This document shows positions 40,988 to 52,096 of a DNA stretch of 64,000 nucleotides, one piece after another. The position numbers and the translations under genes are program-made. This DNA is from Macrothele yani (Eukaryota > Arthropoda > Arachnida > Araneae > Macrothelidae). The stretch covers positions 111,227,072 through 111,291,071 of the forward strand of contig CM076999.1 of NCBI GenBank assembly GCA_039090855.1. The letters are read 5' to 3'. Every line of letters begins with the position of its first letter. Position 1 is the stretch's first letter. The notes under the pieces are model-generated. The model had not been told where the DNA came from, made no database searches, and was given only the letters and a program-made list of their open reading frames with translations.

Positions 40988-41772
40988 TAAAAGAATGACA
41001 GTTAGACTTTGTTCATGTTATACTTGGAATCAAATTTGTTATTCTTGGTAAAGGCATTTTAAATAGAATTAAAGCATAATGAGTTTATTGTTTTAAAAAT
41101 TTCTAGCAAACAGTTGAAGTCTGTAGGAAAAACTATTTGACAGAGAAAGAAAAAAACTGTCTAATAAAAAAAAAATTGTGCTTACAAAATAGATGTAAAC
41201 ACAAAGAAGATGCAGATGTAATTTCTACAGCATTTGATCAAGGTAAGTTGCACTATCAATATTAATTTTAGGAATTCACAAAATAACCAACGATACGCTT
41301 TCATTTTTGAAAATGCTGCAGTGTATGAGCATAAGGAACTATGAAAAAGGAAGTTCCGTAAGATCAAAAACAGGTTGACAAAGTTTAAAACGTTGATTAA
41401 AAAATCAAAACCTGAAGTAAAACAAGTGACCACACATAAAAAAAAATAAAAAACAATGTTGTCAATGAAAAAGTGAAGTAATGGAAGAACATGCCAGATG
41501 AGTAAAGGCCCAACACACCAAACAATGAATTCCAACTGGAAACTTCAATGCCCAACACACCAAACAATAGATTCCAACCATAAACCAACACATCATACAA
41601 CCACCAATGAGAATAGACCACCAAGAAACAGTGAAATTATGGTCAGATTACCAATAATGAAGTACCAACTCAGTGGTGACAAGACAAACAGCAAAGAAAG
41701 TTTTCATGTCGGGACTTCACTTAAGTCTTTGAAAATGGAACTCCAATGAGTCTAAACTTAAGTCAGTTTTAC
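40988..41772. other. intronic sequence with a short repeated segment
   Basis: CCAACACACCAAACAAT..ATTCCAAC occurs at about 41509 and 41550. No coding frame was recognised. Confidence 0.4.
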
Positions 41773-42330
41773 AAGGTTTCTTACCTCTTTTAACATTTCA
41801 CTACACGTTTCATTCTTTCTGCCGTCATGCTTGGTTTAGGCTTCCGGTGTGGTGTTCTATTTTTGGTCTTCAGGTTCTTTTAAGCATTTGAAAGAACCTG
41901 AAGACCAAAAATAGAACACCGCACCGGAAGCCTAAACCAAGCATGACGGGCAGAAAGAATGTAACGTGTGGGGAAATGTGAAAAGAGGTAAGCAACCTTG
42001 TAAATATTATATTTGTATGCACGTAAATTTAAGAACAGCTTTTGGCCTACACTATAGATGTTTTTAACCAGAATTTATGAATTATAAGTATTACAAGGTT
42101 TCTTACCTCTTTTCACATTTCCCCACACGTTACATTCTTTCTGCCCGTCATGCTTGGTTTAGGCTTCCGGTGTGGTGTTCTATTTTTGGTCTTCAGGTTC
42201 TTTTAAGCATTTGAAAGAACCTGAAGACCAAAAATAGAACACCACACCGGAAGCCTAAACCAAGCATGACGGGCAGAAAGAATGTAACGTGTGGGGAAAT
42301 GTGAAAAGAGGTAAGAAACCTTGTAATACT
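41773..42330. repeat. tandem pair of large near-perfect palindromes
   Basis: A palindrome spans 41773-41998: TTTCTTACCTCTTTT...CTTCAGGTTCTTTTAAG on one side and CTTTGAAAGAACCTGAAG...AAAGAGGTAAG on the other, each arm about 105 bp with a few-base loop (around 41885). It recurs at 42090-42326. The spacer TTTGTATGCACGTAAATTTAA follows each copy, so the repeat unit is about 315 bp. It looks like a foldback or MITE unit duplicated in tandem. No coding sequence. Confidence 0.9.
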
Positions 42331-43501
42331 TACGTTTGTATGCACGTAAATTTAAAAACTGTGGCTTCAGCTGTAGATGTTTTAACCTGAATTTAAATCA
42401 GTTTTTTTTTAAATCTTAATGAACTCCTTTTTTGTACTATGTGAACAAGAACAACATCAAGAAGAACTTAAAACGATACTGGATCATCAAATGAGGCAGA
42501 TAAGTGTTACTTGAAATAATTTGTTTTACAGTTTTTAAGAATTTTTGAACTTTTAAATGTAATCCTACGAAGACAGCATTTTCTAAATATTTTTTTAGCA
42601 ATTGTAAATAGAAATTTTTAATTTTTGTACATTAGGTTTTTAATAATAGTTTTAAATCTAGTAACAATCAGCAATTTAAATAATAAGTAAACAGAATATC
42701 ACCAGCCAGTGTCTATCCCAGATTAGGTGAAAATGTGAAGAATATTGAAAAAGGAATAGTGACATTATGTTCCAAGATAGATTTACCAAACAATGCATTC
42801 CAACTGTAAACTTAAAGTCTCAAAATAGTATAACTATATACTAAAAATCCGAAAATTTCTTGGCGTAGAATAAAAATAAAAATTTCCAAGCTTTCGCACA
42901 TCAACCAGATGGCTTTCCCAACACAACCAATAGCTGTCAGTACCAATGTACTATACTTCATCGAGCATTATGCTAGAGCATTCTTGTATGAATGTTCTAA
43001 ACAAAGTTTAATTTGTTTATTACCATATTTTTTTCATATAATCCACAGGCCATGAAATTCAGGGGGAATTGCCATGTAATTAGTACCCACGATGTTGATC
43101 CTGAGCCGTAATTTAGTACACAAATAACAAGTATGTAATACATGCACGACAAATAACTGAAGGTAGTTGGAATATCACACTTCTTATGTTAAAGCAAAAT
43201 TGAAAAACACAGAAGTGTTTTGACATCGTTTTGGGTCTTGATGACCTGAACATTCAGACCCTTTGATCACTTGTAAAATTTGACCACCAAATGTTTACCG
43301 GTGATCAAGACCCAAGATTGTACCAAAAGGATTCTGTTTTTTTTTTTTTTTTTTAATGTTTGTACTCTAAAGTTGTAATTCCTGAAATAACCTGCACTCC
43401 CAAGAAATATTGAAGTGGGGGAATGACCATATACTCTTTGCCAAAGAAAAACGATGCACCCGGAGGGAATCATCCAAGCGAGATGAAAATTGGTATGTGC
43501 A
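42331..43501. other. intronic sequence with one hairpin
   Basis: Nothing coding was recognised. A hairpin pairs TTGGGTCTTGATGACC (43232) with GGTGATCAAGACCCAA (about 43298). A T run is at 43335-43355. Confidence 0.5.
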
Positions 43502-43508
43502 ATACCCT

Positions 43509-43918
43509 ATATTGGCAAAAGTCACCAGACACCTCTAGAAGAGAAACACAACATAGCATTTATTGACATATATCAGTACAGTGTTGGTCCACCTTTGGCC
43601 TTAATGCATGCACTGACCCTTTGAGACATGCTTTCAACAAGGTTTTGGAACACAGCGATAGGTATGCGCTTCCATTTGGTACACAATGCTGCCGCTAACT
43701 GTTACTTAGTAGTAGGCCTTGGTTCCAAACTTTTTATGTGGCGCTCTAATTCATCCCATAGGTTCTCTATGGGATTAAGATCAGGGGTCTGTGCTGGCTA
43801 GTCCACACACAATACAGAATTATCGTCAAACCACACCGTAACAGTCCTTGCTTTATGGCTCGGTGCATTATCCTGTTGGTACCAACAAGGCTCGGTTCCG
43901 TAGTGTTGCCAGAGACAC
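43509..43918 (-). pseudogene. Tc1-like transposon end and transposase C-terminus
   Basis: The + strand begins with TATTGGCAAAAGTCACCAGACACC, the terminus of the family at 23072. On the minus strand GTNRIMHRAIKQGLL and, in another frame, YQQDNAPSHKARTVTVWFDD and ENLWDEL (43720-43890) are the transposase's second Asp and Glu regions. It is truncated at 43918, where unrelated DNA begins. Inactive. Confidence 0.8.
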
Positions 43919-44411
43919 CTATGCGCTGCCCATCGACGCCAAGTGCAAACTTGTACTTTTTGAAAGCACATGAGATGTTGGCAACGATGAAAGGTGGCAT
44001 TTTCGTGCGGCGCTCAGCCATATGTGGTTGATGATAAATGGAACTTGTGTTTGTTTAGTACGTGTTAAACATGGATGATCAAAAGTGGCATTTTCGGCTA
44101 CCTCTCTCAGACGTGCCAACTGTCCGGGTTTAGGCCAGCAGTGCCGGATTTTATTACACTTCCCAGAATTCTGGATTAGAAATCAATATTTGCCTGATTC
44201 CATCATGATTTCCGTAGCGTAAATTAAAAAGTAATGAGAAAAGTTCGAAGTTCTCCAAGGCATTGTAGAACTTCGTTGATTACTGTAGCGTAAATTAAAA
44301 AGTAACGAGGGGAAAAGTTCGAAATTCTCCGAGGCATCGGTTCATTAGCGGAGAAGTGACTTTCCCTTCTGAGTCAGCAGCAAGCAGTTTTGCTCTGACG
44401 TTGCATGGCCG

Positions 44412-45045
44412 TTGGCAGCGATGTATACTCTTCTGTCCGCTAATGATCTCTGGCGCTGCAGGCACGGAGTAGGAGCGGGCGTGGCTTTGGCGCACACCGT
44501 ACGTACTGACTCAGATTTTTATCGGAAGCGCGCAGTAGCGTTTTGGTTTGTTTTATGTACTTCGTCTGGCTTCACAGGAATTTCTGAGAACTTTTTGTGC
44601 ACGTGTTTAATCAAGCGATGGCTGGTAGAAAATATCACTGTTTTTAAGAAGTATACGACAGATTATCCGTGTATAATCGAATCAAGGAAGCGCCAACAAT
44701 TTGCCTTTTGCTCTATTTGTAGGTGTGATTTTTCCGTTGTCCACAAGGGCAAAGGAGATATCGTTAATCACATTCGTACGCAAAAACACGTGGACAATTC
44801 TAAGTCCGTGGAAAATAACAAAACATTAAATTTTGCTCGAGATAGTTCCTCTTCCGATGCGATAATCCATGCTGAGTGCTTGTTTACTTCATTCCTCGTG
44901 TAACATAACCTACCTTTAAGCTGTGCTGACCATGCAAGTGTGCTTTTTAAGAAAATGTTCCCAGATAGTAACATTTAAAAAAAATATGCATGTGACAGAA
45001 CAAAAACATCGTGCGTTGTTGCCGAAATGGAGAAATTTTCAAAAA
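44412..45045 (+). pseudogene. hAT-like transposase N-terminus with zinc finger
   Basis: The frame 44412-44903 contains VFKKYTTDYPCIIESRKRQQ, then FAFCSICRCDFSVVHKGKGD and VNHIRTQKH: a C-x2-C...H-x5-H zinc finger of BED or BED-like type. After the stop at 44901 the next frame reads HNLPLSCADHASVLFKKMFP-DSNI, homologous to the hAT remnant at 18090. Frameshifts follow and the catalytic part is missing. The zinc finger would bind the element ends. Inactive. Confidence 0.72.
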
Positions 45046-45489
45046 GAGACTTGCATACTTGCCAACTTTTACGGATTATTCGTAAAATTTACGGATTTCT
45101 GCTTAATTTTGCTGATTTGCAGATAGAGGTCTTTTTTAACAGATTTTTTTTATATTTAGATTGCTCAATCGAAATATTTCAACCCCTGCAACCATCCACT
45201 TAGATTTTCTACCAGACCTTACGAGCGCTGTGTCACGCAATGATGTCATCTTTGACTCGCTGGCTTCGTGTCATCGTGCAGTAACTCGCTCTCTCCACGG
45301 GAGTGTGCTCAAGTGATGTGCTGACTAGAGTTCACCAAAACGCATAATTGCGCGTTTAGTATGCATCAAAACTTTACCAACGCGTAAAAATGCGCCTTGG
45401 GAATTTTTCTCGATGCGTAAAAATATGCGTCGGGAATTTTTTTCTCGCGTGTAAAAGTGTGCGTCGAATAATTTTACCAATTCGTAAAA

Positions 45490-45770
45490 ATGCGCATCGG
45501 GACTGTACTTTGCTTTTCAGAAACGGAATTAAACGAAATAAAGATTTTCTCCGTAATCATGATTTCTTTTACCTGTGATGTTGCCTTTGTCCAGTATAGT
45601 TGTTATATATCATTTTATTCCATAGATATGTGTATTTCAGTTTCACACTCTCATGCCTAAAGATTTCGCTGTAATCTTTAGGCATGAGAGTGTGACGGCG
45701 GCGAGGAATTCCTCCTTTTCCATCATAATTTGGGTTTATCCTCCAGATCGATGCATAACTTAACAGAATT
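45490..45770. repeat. one unit of a ~330-bp repeat family, with a 20-bp hairpin
   Basis: AAGATTTTCTCCGTAATCATGATTTCTTTTACC, GATGTTGCC, ATTTTATTCCATA and GGTTTATCCTCCAGATCGATG match the array at 46470-47330. A hairpin CACTCTCATGCCTAAAGATT / AATCTTTAGGCATGAGAGTG (45646-45693) has 20-bp perfect arms. It lies inside the 44108-45934 element. Confidence 0.8.
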
Positions 45771-46212
45771 TTTTTAATGTTTTTAACAGAAATTGTTTTA
45801 CATTTTTTATATGCCTTAACGTAACATTAGTGCTTCAAATTATGTCCATTGATATCTCAAACATACGAAAATAAGCTTGCAGGATTTTCATAGAAAATTG
45901 CAGGATTTTTCTCTTCTTAAGGTTGGCAAGTCTGCTCTCGATAAAAGGGCGGGAAATGTGGCATGAACATGTAAAAGCATTAGTGAAGTGTATGGAGGGA
46001 ATGCTATTAGTGAATCAAAGCTAAGGTGGTGGTTTGCGAACTTCAAAGCCGGGGATTTCTGTTTAGACGACGGGAATCAATGTGGAAGACCTTCAGCCGT
46101 GGACAACAATCTCATAAATGTAGAAATTGAGTGCAACCCAAAATTAACGATTCAGGAGTTAGCAGAGGCTGTGAAAATGCCGAAAAGTACTGTTCATGAA
46201 CTTTTAGTGAAA

Positions 46213-46369
46213 CTGGGATACACATCTCTGACAGTTTGTAGGTCTCACACAAACTGGGATACACATCTCTGACAGCTTGTAGCTGGGATACACATCTCTG
46301 ACAGCTTGTAGGTCCCACACAAGCTGGAATACACATCTCTGACAACTTGTAGGGACCTACAAGCTGTCA
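46213..46369. repeat. 28-41-bp tandem repeat with a terminal inverted piece
   Basis: CTGGGATACACATCTCTGACAG appears four times, spaced about 41, 28 and 41 bp, joined with CTTGTAGGTCCCACACAA. It is followed by GGGACCTACAAGCTGTCAGAG, an inverted copy of the same word. Confidence 0.88.
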
Positions 46370-46469
46370 GAGAAAAACGGCATGGACTGGTATTCCATAT
46401 GCGATATGCTCCTAAAATGCATCAACAGTGACCCATTTTTGAAACGATTCGTGACAGGAGATGAAAACA

Positions 46470-47330
46470 TATATGAGATTCTTCCTCGGATTCACGAAAT
46501 TCCACTTTTTTTTTTTTTTTTTTTTTTTTTGTCATCATTTGGGTTTTTCTCAAGATCGATGCAGAACGAAGATAAATTGGGGGAGCAGGTAGGGGGGTCA
46601 TTTTCCGTCTGGGGATGGTATTTCGTCTTTCTAAACTTTCGAAAACTGAAGTTAAACTGAGTGATGATTTTTCCCGTAATCATAATGTCTTTTTTCTCAC
46701 GATGTTGCCTGTTCCCAATATTGTTATTAAATGTCATTTTATTGCATAAATGTTTGTATTTCAGCATGAAAGTGTGGGCAACGATTTCCAAAAACGGAAA
46801 TTAAGGTAGCTCGACGATTTCCCTGTCGTCTTCAGCCAAAGATTCTTCCGTGGATTCCAAGAATTCCGCCATTTCCGTTATCATTTTGGGCATTCTCGAG
46901 ATCAATGCACAACTGAACAGAAATGGGGGGAGGGATTCGTTTGATGACGGGATTCCGTCTTGCGAAACTTTCGAAAACGAAAGTTAGATGCAGCGAAGAT
47001 TTCTCCCGTAATCTTATATATATTTTTTTCATGCTATGTTCCTTCTGCCCAGTATTGTTCTTAAATATCCTTTTATTCCACAAATGCCACATTTCAACCT
47101 AAAAATGGAGGAAGAAGTTTCCGAAAACGGAAGTCAGTAGGAGCAAAGATTTCTCCCAGACCCCCTCCCCCGTGATGTTCTCACTAATCCTGTGTTGTTG
47201 TTAAGTGTTACTTTCCCCCTTAAATGTCTGCTTTTAAGCTTGATAAGGGAGGGGAAATTTTCTAAAAATAGAAGTGACAGAGTTTGAAAATTTGTTAAAA
47301 TTGATATGTGGTGTTCAAAAGTATTCATAT
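46470..47330. repeat. imperfect tandem array, ~330-bp units, inserted in the mariner
   Basis: TTTCTCCCGTAATC-type words occur at 46661 and 46997, a period of about 336 bp, and GGATTC.CGAAATTCC.C, GATCGATGCAGAA and AAATGTCATTTTATTGC recur with each unit. A third unit (from 47130) is shortened. A T run of 25 bp follows at 46506-46530. Confidence 0.75.
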
Positions 47331-47689
47331 TCTGAAAGTCACACCATTTATCTAAAGTAGCAAAAGCTTTGATATCATGCGTTCGTGGTCCTCAGGCTGA
47401 AAGTTCTTTCAGCATGATGGATAAATTATTGTCATCAGAGGGAATAAAAGGGGAGGAGGAAAGAAAAGTGGTGAAGAAATGAAAAGGGAATTGTATCAAT
47501 AGAAAGAAAAACTAAGCAAAGATTGCTGTGTAGCTGCAGAGTCAACAAAAGACAAATATGGCCATGGAACTTGCTGAGAGAGAAGAAAGCAACACAAGAG
47601 GAAAATTGAGATGATGTTCTAGCAAGTAAAAAAAGAGAGAGAGAGAGATGTGTTTGAAGCAGTGTCTTTTAAAATCACTTTATTTTGTT

Positions 47690-47978
47690 TTGAATTGAGT
47701 AATTTTATATTGTGAATACAGTGAACAATTCCATCTTGCTCATGCTGCTTTATATTCACACTTTCTTGTCGCATGTTTTGATTTGTTTTGAATTCAGTAA
47801 TTTTATATTGTGAATACAGTGAACAATTCCATCTTGCTCATGCTGCTTTATATTCACACTTTCTTGTCGCATGTTTTGATTTGTTTTGAAATCAGTAATT
47901 TTATATTGTGAATACAGTGAACAATTCCATCTTGCTCATGCTGCTTTATATTCACACTTTCTTGTCGCATGTTTTGAT
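47690..47978. repeat. 98-bp tandem repeat, three copies
   Basis: TTTTATATTGTGAATACAGT... to ...TTCTTGTCGCATGTTTTGAT repeats with starts at about 47701, 47799 and 47897 (period 98 bp), nearly identical. Young tandem amplification between the two mariner parts. Confidence 0.95.
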
Positions 47979-48695
47979 TTTCCGATTAAAAAGTTCACCT
48001 TTTTTGTTCTTTGGTCAGTTTCATGTACGTGAAAAGTGGATAGTCTACGACAGTGTAGTGCGGAAGAGATCCTGGGGTCATGTTGCCGAACCACATAAAC
48101 AAACACCAAAGCCGAATATTCACGGACGCAAGGTTATGCTCTCTGTTTGGCAGGATTGCAAAGGCATTGTTTACCATGATCTCCTCCAACACAATCAGAC
48201 GATCAATTTGGATGTGTACTGCAGCCACTTGGAACAATTGAATTGTAACCTGCAACAGAAGAGGCTAGAACTTGTGATCAGAAAGGGTGTTTGTGTTCCA
48301 GCTAGACAACACGCTGCCGCACGTTTCTTTGGTCACCCGCAGAAAGTTGCATGCCATGGGCTGGGATGTCTTACCCGACCCACCCAATTCCCCAGATATT
48401 GCGCCCTCCAACTTCCATTTGTTTCAGTCTCTGCAAAATTCCTTTAATGGAAAATCATTCGGTGATCTCAACGTTTCCAAGAAACACGTGGGTGACTTTT
48501 TTGCCTCCAAGACAACCACTTTCTAAAGGGATGGCATTCCAAAATTGCCCGAAAGATGGACTAAAGTCATGGACAAAAATAGGCAATACTTTGAGGAATA
48601 AAGGTAGGTTCTTTAACTCATTTCAATTGTTTCATTTCACGTTAAAAAACACTCAGGACTTTCTGGACAACCCAATGTAGTAAACGTATTTACTA

Positions 48696-50156
48696 CACTG
48701 ATGTTCAAAATTAAGAGAATTTGCACATTTTGTCCAATTTCTGGGAAACTAATGGACGCATTTTAATGTAATTTGGTATGGATACACACAGTTATATAAG
48801 AGAAAAAATTATACCACACAACAGTCATGGTACACACTCATGATCGTCAGTAAGGCTCATCAGCGCAGGAATGTTCAAAATCCACATTGCAAGATCAAAC
48901 ATAAAATGACTCTAATATGGGGTATGGTCCCCTCTCACAGTCATACAGCTCTTACAGCGTGACGTCATACTGGGAACGAGGCAGTTGATGAGTCCCTGTG
49001 GCAGTCGGTCCCACTCCTGCAGCAACACAGTTTTCAGTTTCTGGATGGTTCTCTCGGAGGGGGGGGGGGCGAGCTGCAATTGCCCTCCCAAAAGCGTCCC
49101 AGACATGTTCGATAAGGTTTAGGTCTGGCGATCTGTCTGGCCAATCCATCCGGCAAATATCCTCTCTTTGAAAATAATCATCGACCAGGTGAGCCCTATG
49201 TGGACGAGCATTGTCGTCCATAAAAAAGGAACCGAGGGCTAACTGCACCCCTGAAAAGTCGAACATAGGGCTGTAAGATCTCATCCCTATACCTCCCAGC
49301 AGTCAGGGAGCCTCTGTCAAACACATGGAGAGGTGTGCGGCCGTCTGACATGCCTGCCCAGACCATGACACCTCCACTGCCATAGCGGTCCCTTTCTCGG
49401 AAGTTGGAAGAAAGGTGTCGAGAATCAGTGTCCATGCTGAATCGCGACTCGTCTGTGAAGAGAACGTTACCCCACTGAAGTCTGGTCCAAGGCTGATGTC
49501 TGCACCATGCTAAACGTGCTCTCTTGTGTGCTGAAGTGAGCGGCACCCAAACAGCGAGTCTTCTGGCAAAAAACTCTCTCTCGTGAAGCCTTTGAGAAAC
49601 GGTAACCCTTGAAACTCGGGTTCCAGTGGTGGCGTGCAGCTGTAGCAGTACTGTGGCACCTTGCTGAAAGTGCCAAATAACGATCTTAAATGGCCATCGT
49701 GGCTCTTGGACGACCTTGCCCAGGTCTCTTGATGTGGATCCGGTGTCCTTAAACTGTTTCCACAAATTGCAGACAACACTAGGCGTTACATTGAGCTCTG
49801 TAGAAGCCTGCCGTTGCGATTGCCCTGTCTCCAATCTGCCGACGATTCTCCACCTCATTCCGTTATCAATACGTTCGTGGCAACTCGTTTTACCTGATTG
49901 CTTATGAAATTGAACCAACTCTTGCAAGAAACACAATGAATGCCACTGAGGAGTACGAATGAACTAATCGCAGAAAAAGCCATGTGTGTTTTTCATGCCC
50001 TCCGCTGCCACAGCTCCGCCCACACGCACGTGTACGCTTACGTATTCGTCACTGCAAATATGCGTTCTTATTCGGTGGCATAATTTGTACCTTTGGTTCG
50101 TACTTTTTGTGAAAATCGACAAAATGTGCAAATTCTCTTAATTTTGAACACCAGTG
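48696..50156 (-). mobile_element. Tc1-like transposon, 1.46 kb, nearly complete
   Basis: The inverted ends are CACTGATGTTCAAAATTAAG (left) and, in reverse, CACTGGTGTTCAAAATTAAG (right), extending into GAGAATTTGCACATTTTGTC. TA flanks both ends (48694-48695 and 50157-50158). The transposase is on the minus strand. Confidence 0.92.
48912..49936 (-). pseudogene. Tc1 transposase with one frameshift
   Basis: The first frame (49936-49196) reads a helix-turn-helix (GMRWRIVGRLETGQSQRQA and NVTPSVVCNLWKQFKDTG), linker SRVTVSQRLHEREFFARR, then LFTDESRFSMDTDSR (first Asp) and SGGVMVWAGMS. A frameshift at about 49250 changes to SFFMDDNARPHRAHLVDDYF (second Asp) and RSPDLNLIEHVWDAFGRAIA (Glu). It ends in a repaired-looking C-terminus near 48960. 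All three catalytic residues are present, so the damage is small. Confidence 0.88.
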
Positions 50157-50189
50157 TATTTCGCTTTCTGTTTGACACGTTTATATTAA

Positions 50190-50884
50190 GGCTGTCTTTG
50201 AATGAGTGTAACGGAAATTCTGTCCTATATCTGTAATGCAAATTCTTTTGTACACATTTTCTCAAAAACTCTTACTTTGTAGAGTTTGAAATTTTGAGCA
50301 CAAATAAAAACGACCCATAGCTAATACGTGCCGCAGTTATTTTTAATAAAAATTTGTTAGAATTTTTTTTTAATTCAATTTATGTGACTCGAAAATATTC
50401 CAATTTGGCGCTAGATGGCGCCAGAAGTTAGCTTGGCAGTGTTTCTGTCTGGAAGAAACAAAATCTCTTATTTCTGTCTGTTTTTTTTAATTATCTGGGC
50501 CAAATAGAAATCAAAGAATGGGCACTGAAGTGAGATTGGAATCTTGTCTTCTGTAGATCATCGTAAATTCTACTGTACGTTCCTTTTTGAAGAGAAAATG
50601 TGTACATGACAAGAAAACACTTGAATTTGAGACAGAAATCACGCCTACCTACTAAGCTCCACCCCAAACAATGTCATTGGCTAAAACGTAACAGCACGTA
50701 TTTTGTCTTTTCATTGTGGAGCCAACGAGAGACCGCTTCCATTCTGAAAATGGTAAGGTCTTCAATCATTTGCTGACGCCAACTTCTGGGACAATCCCTC
50801 AAGACGTAAGAGCCACGCCCAAGGAGTGATAGTTTGCGCCATCTATCGCAGACGATGAAGCCTAACACTCATTCAAAGACAGCC
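50190..50884. mobile_element. TTAA-flanked MITE with 20-bp perfect inverted repeats (Kolobok-like?)
   Basis: GGCTGTCTTTGAATGAGTGT begins at 50190 and its reverse complement ends at 50884. TTAA flanks both sides (50186-50189 and 50885-50888). TTAA targets are used by piggyBac and Kolobok; the terminal GG fits Kolobok better, but the call is not certain. It contains two TAGATGGCGC-like words, one on each strand (50415-50424 and 50838-50848). No coding sequence. Confidence 0.85.
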
Positions 50885-50888
50885 TTAA

Positions 50889-51150
50889 ACACCGAATTTC
50901 GAGTTGAGCATTTCATAATAAAACACCAAATAAAATATGCCCTTTTTGGGCCTTTTATTTAAAAAAATTATAATTGCATGTGGATATGTAACAGTCAACT
51001 CAATGAAACATGGCTACTTACTATCATTGTTGTGTGTTGTAGGGTTCTTCATATTAGGCTTATGTACTGTACTGTATTATGAGTTAAGCCCACGTCAAAA
51101 ATTGTTGCTGTTAGATCAAGAACTTGGTATATATTCACTTTTGATAATAA
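50889..51150. other. intronic sequence, nothing recognised
   Basis: No element ends or coding frames were recognised. Confidence 0.4.
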
Positions 51151-51501
51151 GCCTTATGTTAATTCCTAATAATAGATGTGAATTTTCATTCAGTTGATAG
51201 GTTGTATTTTCTCACAAAGCACTAGAAAGGCAAAAAAAAGGGGGAGGGGGTTCATGAGTTGTGTAAATAGTCTTTTTAGAGTTTTTTTAGTATCATTGTT
51301 CGTGCTTTTAGCTGAGTCTGTTAGAATTTTTAGAACGTGATTGCAATCTACGTAAACGGATAAGTAATACCACAAAGTTTGATGTCCCAGTGAGTTCTTT
51401 ACATATCGACCCCCCCTTCTGCCTTTCGAGTGCTTTGTGATAAATTATAACCTATCAACTGAACGAAAATTCACATCTACTACTACCAGGAATTAGCATA
51501 A
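51151..51501. mobile_element. short foldback element, ~80-bp arms
   Basis: CCTTATGTTAATTCCTAATA, ATAGATGTGAATTTTCATTC and GTTGATAGGTTGTA (51151-51230) pair with the inverted sequence at 51417-51501 (ACCTATCAACTGAACG, AAAATTCACATCTACT, GGAATTAGCATAAGG). About 190 bp of loop includes poly-A/poly-G runs. Confidence 0.85.
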
Positions 51502-52096
51502 GGTAAGGTGACCAGATTTTTGAGAACGAAATTGAAGATAAAATGACATGTTGTCCTCAGTTTCAATGCAAAATTGAGGACAATTTTCACTCCAAATGAG
51601 GACATGACTGAGGACAATGTCTGGCACATTACGGTAAAGCCGAAGATTAGCAGCGAATGTTATGAACTGTACCATAATTGTCTCGTTTCATGAGAAAACA
51701 TTGGATGAATTTGAAGGATGATTTTCATGTGGAATATAAATAAAATTGCAATAAAATACCATCATGCAGAATATTGCTTCTGATCAATTTTGAATGTTAC
51801 TCATAGGGGGCAGCACATGCAAACAAAGCTACATTTTGATTTTGTACTGAAATTTCATTGTGGTTCTGTACAAGAAAAAATATCTGAATCCAGGAAATTA
51901 CTTAACACTGAGCAGACAAATCATGGAATCACTGTATGTTATCTAGCTATGAAAGGAATATTCTAAGTCCAATAACTTCACTTGAAGAAACGAAACAGTT
52001 TAATCAAAAAATGTACTGAACAAAAGTTGTAGAACTCTCAATCGAGTTTATATAACCAAATTCAGCATCAATTACTTATATAATTGCAAGAAAGTA

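Larger units (their letters stand above)
44108..45934 (+). mobile_element. hAT-like element with ~6-bp target duplication CTCTC[T/G]
   Basis: The termini are CAGACGTGCCAACTGTCC (left) and AGGTTGGCAAGTCTG (right). The flanks are CTCTCT (44102-44107) and CTCTCG (45935-45940), one mismatch. A second internal terminus-like word CATACTTGCCAACTTTTACGG is at 45054. It contains a BED-like zinc-finger transposase N-terminus. Confidence 0.72.
45950..48600 (+). pseudogene. mariner transposase, split and degenerate
   Basis: The N-terminal part (45988-46245) reads YGGNAISESKLRWWFANFKA and CGRPSAVDNNLINVEIECNP..., then KMPKSTVHELLVKLGYTSL (helix-turn-helix). The catalytic start FLKRFVTGDENIYEIL (46439) has the first Asp. 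A ~1.5-kb block of tandem repeats intervenes. The continuation at 48030-48526 reads VREKWIVYDSVVRKRSWGH, IHGRKVMLSVWQDCKGIVYH, VFQLDNTLPHVS (second Asp) and NSPDIAPSNFHLFQSLQ (third Asp), ending KTTTF. Frameshifts near 46270, 46380 and 48285. Inactive. Confidence 0.8.
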
